Source of the DNA: JAAYXE01 sp964391195
GTDB taxonomy: Bacteria; Chloroflexota; Anaerolineae; Anaerolineales; UBA4823
Assembly: GCA_964391195.1 (NCBI GenBank)
Contig: CAYMLG010000010.1
Location: 1 to 64,000 of the forward strand
Reading direction: 5' to 3'
Length of the DNA: 64,000 bases
This document shows, piece after piece, positions 57,943 through 64,000 of this stretch. A program made the position numbers and the translations under genes. How positions within the stretch are numbered: the stretch's first letter is position 1; each line of letters opens with the position of its first letter. The notes beneath the pieces were generated by a model. It was not told where the DNA came from, did no database searches, and saw only the letters and a program-made list of their open reading frames with translations.

Positions 57943-58048
57943 GCTTTCTCAAAGTCGTAAGTCAAGCTTTGAGAATAAAGTCAGGGAGAGATGGGCGGGC
58001 TGTGCAGCCCGCCCTCTCTCCCTAATTCCTTGTTCTTGAGAAAGCCAT
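57943..58048. repeat. MITE-like palindromic element, copy D
   Basis: Left end GCTTTCTCAAAGTCGTAAG at 57944 and right end TTCTTGAGAAAGCCAT ending 58047 are inverted copies. The core, 57983-58023, is a palindrome with arms of about 20 bp (one extra base), centre GGGCTGTGCAGCCC, the same as in copy A. It starts 13 bp after the transporter stop codon, so it may also work as its terminator. Confidence 0.75.
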
Positions 58049-58172
58049 AGACGGTTACCCGGCGATACTCAGCCTGCATGAAAAGGTCTTGAAGGCCTCT
58101 TAATTCCACCCGATACATTCGGATACTTTCAGTATAATTACTCCAAAATCAGTTCAGGAGGGAAATTTACGC

Positions 58173-60224
58173 ATGCCGCAACCCAAACCGGATTGGCTGG
58201 AGGTCGCTCGTATCGCGCTGCTTTCACGGGCGATGGATCAACTGGAAGAGACCACACTGGCTCCCCAGGGGAAGATCAAATACCAGTTTTCAGCCAAAGG
58301 ACACGAGCTGGCCCAGATCCTCCTGGGGCAGGCGCTGGATCACGCCCATGACGCCGCTACGGTATATTATCGTTCCCGGCCGTTTATGCTCACCGCCGGC
58401 CTGACCCCTGCCGAAGCCCTGGCGGCCGGCATGGCCCTCACCGGCAGCCCCAGCGAAGGGAGGGACGTGGGCGTGGTCTTCAACCTCCCCCGCCGGGGCG
58501 GGCCGACCATCCTGCCGGCCTCCGGCGACGTTGGCGCGCAATACACCCCGGCCGCCGGCTGGGCCCAGGCGATCACCTACCGCTGCCGGGTGCTCGGCCA
58601 GGAAGATTGGCAGGGAGCGGTAGCGGTCGCCCTCGGCGGCGATGGCAGCGTGGCCGCAAACGGGTTTTGGTCCGCCCTCAATATTGCCACCACCCTGCGC
58701 CTGCCGGTGATCTTCTTCATCGAGGACAATAGCTACGGTATCTCCGTCCCCTCCCAATTACAAACCCCGGGCGGCAACATCGCCGCCAACCTGGCGGCCT
58801 ACACAAATCTACTCATCATCGACGCCGATGGCACCCAACCGGCTGAGACCTGGAAAGCGGTGAGCCGCGCCGTGGAGCACGCCCGCGGCGGCGATGGCCC
58901 CTGCCTGCTGCGCCTCTCCGTCCCGCGGCTGACCGGCCACACCCTGATCGACGATCAGAGTTACAAATCCCCCGAAGAGTTGGCCGCCGAAGCCGAACGA
59001 GACCCGCTGGAGCGCCTGCGCCTCTTCCTACTCGACCAGGGCCACCCGCCCGAAACCTGGGAGGAACTTTCCCAGGAGACCGAGGCCACCCTGGCCCAGG
59101 CCGTGAAGGAAGCCGAGGCCTGCCCCCCGCCCGACCCCGACCAGGTGCGCCGCTACCTGTTCTTCCAGGGTGAAGCTCCCCGCCAGGGTGGGCTGCGCCC
59201 GGAGGACATCGGCCTCCCCGAATGCGGGCCCCAGCCCCAGCCCGGCAAGGCGCGGATCAACATGGTCGACGCCATCCGCCAGGCCCTCGAGGCCGAGATG
59301 GAGCTCAACCCGCGACTGCTGGTCTTCGGCGAGGACGTGGGGGTGAAGGGCGGGGTGCATGGCGCGACCCTGGATATGCAGGCTCACTTCGGCCCCGAGC
59401 GCGTCTTCGACACCTCGCTCTCCGAGGAAGGCATCATTGGCCGCGCCACGGGCATGGCCCTGGCCGGGCTGCTCCCCGTGCCCGAGATCCAATTCCGCAA
59501 GTATGCCGACCCCGCTTACGAACAGCTCAACGACCTGGGTACCCTGCGCTGGCGCACTGCCAATAAGTTCGCCGCCCCGGTCGTGGTGCGCATCCCGGTC
59601 GGTTTCGGTAAAAGGACCGGCGACCCCTGGCACAGTGTGACCGCCGAAGCCGTGTATGCCCACACGCTGGGCTGGCGCATCGCCTTCCCCAGCAATGCCG
59701 CCGATGCCGTTGGCTTGCTGCGCTCCGCGCTGCGCGGGGATGACCCCACCTTCTTCTTCGAGCACCGCGCCCTGCTGGATACCGCCGAGGGGCGCAGCCC
59801 ATACCCCGGGGACGACTACTGCCTGCCTTTCGGACAGGCGGCCAGGCTGGTGGACGGCGGCGAGCTGCTCCTGGTCACCTGGGGCGCGATGGTCCCCCGC
59901 TGCCTGGAGGCGATCAAACCCTTCCCCGGCCGGGTCCGCTTGCTGGACCTGCGCACCATCATTCCTTGGGACCAGGAACAGGTGCTGGAGGGCGTGCACC
60001 TTACCGGCAAGGTGCTCATCGTGCACGAGGACACCTTGACCAACGGTTTCGCCGGCGAGATCACCGCGGTGATCGCTGCCGAAGCCTTCACCGATCTGGA
60101 TGCGCCCATCCGCCGCCTGGCCATGCCCGACGTGCCCGTTCCCTTCAATGTGCAGGCGATGGAGGCGCTGCTGCCGAACGTGACCGGCATCCGCCAGGCG
60201 GTCGAATCACTCCTGGCCTACTAG
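58173..60224 (+). CDS. Fused alpha-beta E1 component of a 2-oxoacid (branched-chain type) dehydrogenase
   Basis: 683 residues. Residues 1-340: E1 alpha with the thiamine-diphosphate motif GGDGSVAANGFWSALN (about 154-170) to EDNSYGISVPS. Residues 360-683: E1 beta with INMVDAIRQALEAEM, FGEDVGVKGGVHGAT and VFDTSLSEEGIIGRATGMAL. Normally two proteins, here one chain. It decarboxylates a 2-oxoacid and passes the acyl group to E2 lipoyl. AGGAGGG lies 12 bp before the ATG. No E2 or E3 gene is in the window. The downstream crotonase and dehydrogenase suggest use in branched-chain amino acid or acyl-CoA breakdown. Confidence 0.93.
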   Translation: MPQPKPDWLEVARIALLSRAMDQLEETTLAPQGKIKYQFSAKGHELAQILLGQALDHAHDAATVYYRSRPFMLTAGLTPAEALAAGMALTGSPSEGRDVGVVFNLPRRGGPTILPASGDVGAQYTPAAGWAQAITYRCRVLGQEDWQGAVAVALGGDGSVAANGFWSALNIATTLRLPVIFFIEDNSYGISVPSQLQTPGGNIAANLAAYTNLLIIDADGTQPAETWKAVSRAVEHARGGDGPCLLRLSVPRLTGHTLIDDQSYKSPEELAAEAERDPLERLRLFLLDQGHPPETWEELSQETEATLAQAVKEAEACPPPDPDQVRRYLFFQGEAPRQGGLRPEDIGLPECGPQPQPGKARINMVDAIRQALEAEMELNPRLLVFGEDVGVKGGVHGATLDMQAHFGPERVFDTSLSEEGIIGRATGMALAGLLPVPEIQFRKYADPAYEQLNDLGTLRWRTANKFAAPVVVRIPVGFGKRTGDPWHSVTAEAVYAHTLGWRIAFPSNAADAVGLLRSALRGDDPTFFFEHRALLDTAEGRSPYPGDDYCLPFGQAARLVDGGELLLVTWGAMVPRCLEAIKPFPGRVRLLDLRTIIPWDQEQVLEGVHLTGKVLIVHEDTLTNGFAGEITAVIAAEAFTDLDAPIRRLAMPDVPVPFNVQAMEALLPNVTGIRQAVESLLAY

Positions 60225-60325
60225 AGGACTCTAAATCGGGGGCTATTTCAGCATGTCCTGCCGGAAAACGATGCGGCCAGGCAGCGCCACGCACCGGCAG
60301 TGACTCCAGCCTGTGAGGAGAATTG

Positions 60326-61102
60326 ATGGAAGAGAAAGATATCCTGCTCTCGCAGCGCGACGGTCCGGTCGCGGTGCTCACCCTGAACCGGCCGGAAGCG
60401 CTCAACGCCCTCAGCCCTGCGGTGCTTGCTGCCCTCGCTTCCGCCCTGGAGCAGTTCGACGCCGACCCTGAGATCCGGGCGATCGTCATCACCGGCGCGG
60501 GGCGAGCTTTCGCCGCCGGGGCCGACATCCGCCAGATGTCGGCCGCTTCTCCCCTCGACATCATCGAGACCGGCACCCTTGAATACTGGCAGCGGATACG
60601 CCGCATCAATAAACCCCTCATCGCCGCCGTCAATGGTTATGCTTACGGGGGCGGCTGCGAGCTGGCCATGCAGTGCGATCTGATCGTGGCTGCGGAAACG
60701 GCCCGCTTCGCCCAGCCTGAGATCAAGCTGGGCATCATGCCAGGCGCCGGAGGCACCCAACGCCTGGCGCGGGCTATCGGCCCCTACCGGGCGATGGAGA
60801 TGATCCTCACCGGAGAGCCGGTGAGCGCCGCCGAGGCCCACCGCTTCGGGCTGGTCTCCCGCCTGGTGCCGCCCGAGCGATGCCTGTCTGAAGCCATGGA
60901 ATTGGCCCGGCTGATCGCCGCCCGCCCCCCGGTCGCCGTCCGCCTGGCCCGCCAGGCGCTGCGCCACGGGTTCGAGACCACGCTCCGTGAAGGTTTGGAG
61001 GTCGAACGGCGCAATTTCACCCTGCTTTTCGACACCGACGATCAGAAGGAGGGCATGGCGGCTTTTCTCGAGAAGCGGGCGGCAAAGTTCGAAGGGAAAT
61101 GA
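60326..61102 (+). CDS. Enoyl-CoA hydratase/isomerase (crotonase family)
   Basis: 258 residues from ATG 60326, with TGAGGAG 6 bp upstream. Oxyanion-hole blocks AFAAGADIRQMS and ANGYAYGGGCELAMQCD-like VNGYAYGGGCELAMQCD; catalytic Glu region PEIKLGIMPGAGGTQRLAR. It hydrates trans-2-enoyl-CoA. Its stop overlaps the next start by 4 bp (ATGA). The 101 bp before it show nothing notable. Together with the following dehydrogenase it gives a second beta-oxidation-type module, separate from the fad operon. Confidence 0.95.
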   Translation: MEEKDILLSQRDGPVAVLTLNRPEALNALSPAVLAALASALEQFDADPEIRAIVITGAGRAFAAGADIRQMSAASPLDIIETGTLEYWQRIRRINKPLIAAVNGYAYGGGCELAMQCDLIVAAETARFAQPEIKLGIMPGAGGTQRLARAIGPYRAMEMILTGEPVSAAEAHRFGLVSRLVPPERCLSEAMELARLIAARPPVAVRLARQALRHGFETTLREGLEVERRNFTLLFDTDDQKEGMAAFLEKRAAKFEGK

Positions 61103-62694
61103 TTGTCCCTATGTCTATAAACATCACCACCCCGTATTCCATCCGCCTGGGGGTCGCCGGCTCGGGGGCAATGGGCTCCGGCATCGCCCTGGCCGCCCTG
61201 TTCAAGAACATGGTCGTCACCCTGTACGACATCTCCCCCGCCATGCTGGACCAGGCCCGGAATTACATTGAAAAGCACCTCGACCGCAAAGGAAAGCGAG
61301 TCAGCCTGAATAACCTGACCCTGACCACCGATCTTGAGGCGCTGGCCGGCTGCGGGGTGATTGTCGAGGCTGTGCTGGAAAAGCTGGAATTGAAGCAAGA
61401 CCTCTTCGCCCGCCTGGATGCCCTTTGCCCGCCGCCCGCCATCCTGGCCACCAATACCAGCACCCTCTCCGTCACCGCCATCGCCTCCGCCGCCCAACAC
61501 CCCGAGCGAGTGGCAGGGATGCACTTCTTCAACCCGGCCCCGGTCCTGCCCCTGGTGGAAATCGTTCGCGCCGCCCGCACCAACCAGGCCACCATCGACA
61601 GCCTGGTCGCCCTGGCTCAGTTGCTCGACAAGACTCCGGTCATCGCCGGGGATACCCCCGGCTTTATCGTCAACCGGGTTGCCCGCCCCTTCTATGGAGA
61701 GGCGCTGCGCCTGGCCGGTGAAGGCATTGCCACCCACGAACAGATAGACCGCCTGGTCCGCATGGCCGGCGGCTTCCGTATGGGCCCTTTCCAACTGATG
61801 GACCTGATCGGCATCGATGTCAACTTCACTGCCATGCAGTCCATGTACGAGCAGACCTTCGGCGAGCCCCGCTACCGGCCCCATCCTATCCAGGTGCAGA
61901 TGGTGAGCCAGCGCGCGCTGGGGCGCAAGACCGGCCAGGGTTTTTACTCATACGCCAACGGCGAGGAGATCGCCGACCCGAAGCCCCCACGCCCCAGCCC
62001 GGCGGATGGCAAGATACTCTTCTCCCCCGGATCCTGGGCGCCGGACCTGGAAGCCAGCCTGGAGTCGGCCGGGTACACGCTCCTGTCGAGCGCCTCGCTC
62101 GCCACCGGCGACCTCGCCGCCGGCTTCGTCGTCGCCGGGAGAGGGGAAGGCCTGGCCGAACAGGTGCGCCTGGTCGATATCGCCCTGCCCCCCAACCGGC
62201 CCCTCTTCGTCCAGGCGGCCGGTGTGACCCTGGCCGAGGCCGGGCAGTGGTCCAAACACCCCGAACGCCTGGTCGGTTTCGATGGCCTGTTCTTCGCCGG
62301 CAGCCGGGCGCTGAACCTGGTTGCCTATCCCGGGGAACCTAACCCGGACGCGGTTGAATCCGCCGGCCGGTTGGTCTCCGGGCTGGGCCGGCTGCCGGTC
62401 TGGACCGGCGATGGCCCGGCCCTGGTGCTGCCGCGCATTCTGGCTATGCTGGCCAACGAAGCCGCTTTTGCGGTCGGGGAGGGCGTCGCCGGGGCGGATA
62501 CGATCGACACCGCCATGAAGCTGGGAGTCAACTACCCCTTCGGGCCCCTGGAATGGGCCCGGAAAACCGGCTGGGAGAAAGTGGTGACCGTGCTCGACCA
62601 CCTCTACCAGGAATACCACGAAGACCGCTATCGCACCGCGCCGCTCTTGCGCCGTTGGGCCCGTATCTTCTATAATAAGGAAACCAGGACATAA
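61099..62694 (+). CDS. 3-Hydroxyacyl-CoA dehydrogenase, double C-domain (PaaH-like)
   Basis: 531 residues. NAD-binding fold GVAGSGAMGSGIALAALFKN (about 15-34), first dehydrogenase C-domain with NRVARPFYGEALRLAGEG and GRKTGQGFYSYANGE, and a second with NEAAFAVGEGVAGADTIDTA and NYPFGPLEWARKTGWEKV. This length and two C-domains match the PaaH/PaaC type acting on phenylacetate or short hydroxyacyl-CoA. It is coupled to the crotonase gene. Substrate range not determined by sequence. Confidence 0.93.
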   Translation: MIVPMSINITTPYSIRLGVAGSGAMGSGIALAALFKNMVVTLYDISPAMLDQARNYIEKHLDRKGKRVSLNNLTLTTDLEALAGCGVIVEAVLEKLELKQDLFARLDALCPPPAILATNTSTLSVTAIASAAQHPERVAGMHFFNPAPVLPLVEIVRAARTNQATIDSLVALAQLLDKTPVIAGDTPGFIVNRVARPFYGEALRLAGEGIATHEQIDRLVRMAGGFRMGPFQLMDLIGIDVNFTAMQSMYEQTFGEPRYRPHPIQVQMVSQRALGRKTGQGFYSYANGEEIADPKPPRPSPADGKILFSPGSWAPDLEASLESAGYTLLSSASLATGDLAAGFVVAGRGEGLAEQVRLVDIALPPNRPLFVQAAGVTLAEAGQWSKHPERLVGFDGLFFAGSRALNLVAYPGEPNPDAVESAGRLVSGLGRLPVWTGDGPALVLPRILAMLANEAAFAVGEGVAGADTIDTAMKLGVNYPFGPLEWARKTGWEKVVTVLDHLYQEYHEDRYRTAPLLRRWARIFYNKETRT

Positions 62695-62725
62695 ACAGGG
62701 AAACCCGCCTGCCTCCTGGCTCCGG

Positions 62726-64000
62726 ATGAGGAACCTGCGTTCGCCCGCCAGAATACGCCTCAAATCCCCCCTCCTGCCGATCCTGGTCGGGGTCCTTTTC
62801 ATCATCCAGGTTCTCGATCCGTATGACGGCTGGCTGGCGCTGCTGGTCGGCCTGGGAGGGGCCTGGCTGTTTTCCTACCTGTGGGTCCGCTCGCTTGGCC
62901 GCCATCTGCGCCTCACCCGGGAGATGCGCTACGGCTGGGCGCAGGTCGGCGACCGCCTGGAGGAGCGTTTTACCCTCACCAACACCGGGATCGTACCCGG
63001 CCTGTGGGTCGAGGTGCGCGACCAGACGAATATGCCCGGCTACCAGGTCAGCCGCGCAACCGGGGTCGGTCCCGCAGCGGGCAACCGCTGGATCACCGAA
63101 GCAGAGTGTTCCCGCCGCGGCCTGTTCACGCTCGGCCCCACCCTGCTCCGTTCCGGCGACCCGTTGGGGGTCTACACGGTGGAGATCACCCATCCCAACC
63201 GGGCGAACTTACTCGTCACCCCCCCGATCGTACCCTTGCCCGATATTGAAATCGCCCCGGGCGGCCGCGCCGGTGAAGGTCGTCCGCGGCCCGATGCGCC
63301 GGAACGCACCGTGAGCGTCTCCGGTGTGCGCCAGTACCTGGCCGGCGACAGCCTGCGCTGGGTGCATTGGCCCACCTCGGCCCGCATGGGCGAGCTCTAC
63401 GTGCGCCTGTTCGAAGGCACGCCGGCTGGAGATTGGTGGGTGATCCTGGATGTGGCCCGCTCAGTCCAGGTGGGCAAAGGCCAGGATTCAACCGAGGAGC
63501 ATGGGGTCATCCTCGCCGCCTCCCTGGCCGACCGGGCCCTGCGCCAACGCCAGGCTGTTGGCCTGGCCGTCAACGGCGGGGAGCTGATCTGGCTCCCGCC
63601 CCGGGAGGGAGATGGACAGCGTTGGGAGGTGCTGCGCTCCCTGGCGCTTGTCACCCCCGGGGAGCGCCCTCTGGGCGAGCTGCTGGAGCGCATGCGCCCT
63701 TCCTTCGGCCGGCACTCCAGCCTGATTTTGATCACGGCCGATACCCGTGGCGATTGGATCGAAGCGCTGCTCCCGCTTCTTTGGAACGGCGCCGCCCCCA
63801 CCGTCCTGCTGCTCGACCCGGTCACCTTCGGCGGCCGGGGAGATGTCCGCCGCCCGGCCCGCCTGCTCGCCGGGCTGGGGGTGGCCCACTCGGTTATCCC
63901 TCGCGATCTGCTCGACCGCCCGGAGGCCAGGCCGGGGCAGAAAGGCCGCTGGGACTGGCGCGTATCGCCTGGCGGCCGGGCGGTCGCCGTCAACCGGCCG
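62726..64000 (+). CDS. DUF58-domain protein (partial at window end)
   Basis: 425 codons from ATG 62726 to the end of the window, no stop reached. Two hydrophobic segments near residues 15-50, a middle beta-rich part (ERFTLTNTGIVPGLWVEVRD; RRGLFTLGPTLLRSGDPLGV), and the DUF58 signature YLAGDSLRWVHWPTSARMGE followed by a vWA-like end. DUF58 proteins usually pair with MoxR ATPases and transglutaminase genes, which may follow beyond the window. No clear ribosome site is seen, so the exact start is tentative. Confidence 0.85.
   Translation, partial: MRNLRSPARIRLKSPLLPILVGVLFIIQVLDPYDGWLALLVGLGGAWLFSYLWVRSLGRHLRLTREMRYGWAQVGDRLEERFTLTNTGIVPGLWVEVRDQTNMPGYQVSRATGVGPAAGNRWITEAECSRRGLFTLGPTLLRSGDPLGVYTVEITHPNRANLLVTPPIVPLPDIEIAPGGRAGEGRPRPDAPERTVSVSGVRQYLAGDSLRWVHWPTSARMGELYVRLFEGTPAGDWWVILDVARSVQVGKGQDSTEEHGVILAASLADRALRQRQAVGLAVNGGELIWLPPREGDGQRWEVLRSLALVTPGERPLGELLERMRPSFGRHSSLILITADTRGDWIEALLPLLWNGAAPTVLLLDPVTFGGRGDVRRPARLLAGLGVAHSVIPRDLLDRPEARPGQKGRWDWRVSPGGRAVAVNRP

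Noticed and set aside
1..64000. Anti-phage defence, prophage or transposase genes.
   Set aside because: Reading the products on both strands showed no transposase, integrase, Cas, restriction enzyme or phage structural protein; only the non-coding palindromic elements hint at mobility.

Overview
The window is 64 kb of high-GC, gene-dense bacterial DNA. The content points to a Chloroflexota (Anaerolineae-like) genome. This is an inference from gene content: multi-GAF NarL-type sensor kinases, a Tad pilus locus without an outer-membrane secretin, a fused E1 alpha/beta 2-oxoacid dehydrogenase, a ParB-fold orphan protein, paired Tat-type L,D-transpeptidases, and many GT-C membrane glycosyltransferases. 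No rRNA, tRNA, CRISPR array, transposase or phage gene was seen. The sequence contains one scaffold gap (100 N, 7205-7304). Identical 55-bp contig ends on both sides indicate that the gap is artificial.

Layout. 0.2-4.2 kb: PAS-GAF4 histidine kinase and its LuxR-type regulator. 4.3-6.0 kb: WS/DGAT acyltransferase with an unusual C-terminal Cys/His motif. 6.0-7.6 kb: orphan receiver protein and ParB-like protein, each preceded by the same 15-bp palindromic element. 7.7-9.9 kb (minus): DUF167, YggT, YggS and the laccase-domain protein. 9.9-14.7 kb (minus): thiol-redox genes (Grx-DUF2085 fusion, TlpA, CcdA) followed upstream by two tandem Tat-exported L,D-transpeptidases. 15.0-18.3 kb (minus): copper efflux genes copA, copZ and csoR, with a long inverted repeat at every gene boundary. 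18.4-20.9 kb: thioredoxin lipoprotein, TlpA and a divergent Lgt-like protein. 20.9-22.5 kb: folB-folK and convergent folE. 22.6-24.0 kb: hpf and comFC. 24.0-30.3 kb (minus): Tad pilus genes tadC, tadB, tadA, tadZ, cpaB, and a 48-aa Flp pilin with its own consensus promoter. 30.4-32.2 kb: DegS/DegU-like two-component pair. 32.3-43.8 kb: envelope glycan cluster of GT-C/GT87 membrane enzymes, an O-antigen-ligase-like protein and a sulfatase-fold protein. 44.1-45.3 kb: M23 peptidase. 45.5-55.8 kb (minus): beta-oxidation operon under a TetR regulator. 56.6-57.9 kb: ANKH/MATE-like transporter. 58.2-62.7 kb: fused E1, enoyl-CoA hydratase and 3-hydroxyacyl-CoA dehydrogenase. 62.7-64.0 kb: DUF58 protein cut by the window edge.

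How the genes fit together. Fatty-acyl metabolism is a major theme: storage-lipid synthesis (WS/DGAT), a complete beta-oxidation set (two acyl-CoA dehydrogenases, FadN-like bifunctional enzyme, thiolase, SCP2 carrier), and a second hydratase/dehydrogenase pair next to a branched-chain-type E1. A second theme is extracytoplasmic thiol and copper handling plus cell-wall cross-linking. A third is surface structure: Tad pilus and glycans.

The most unusual finding is a family of about 50-115-bp MITE-like elements, five copies at 62-168, 45353-45405, 55902-56015, 56074-56145 and 57943-58048. Most share termini related to ATGGCTTTCTC...GAGAAAGCCAT and a large GC-rich palindromic core. All copies lie between genes. 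One core is a perfect 44-bp palindrome.
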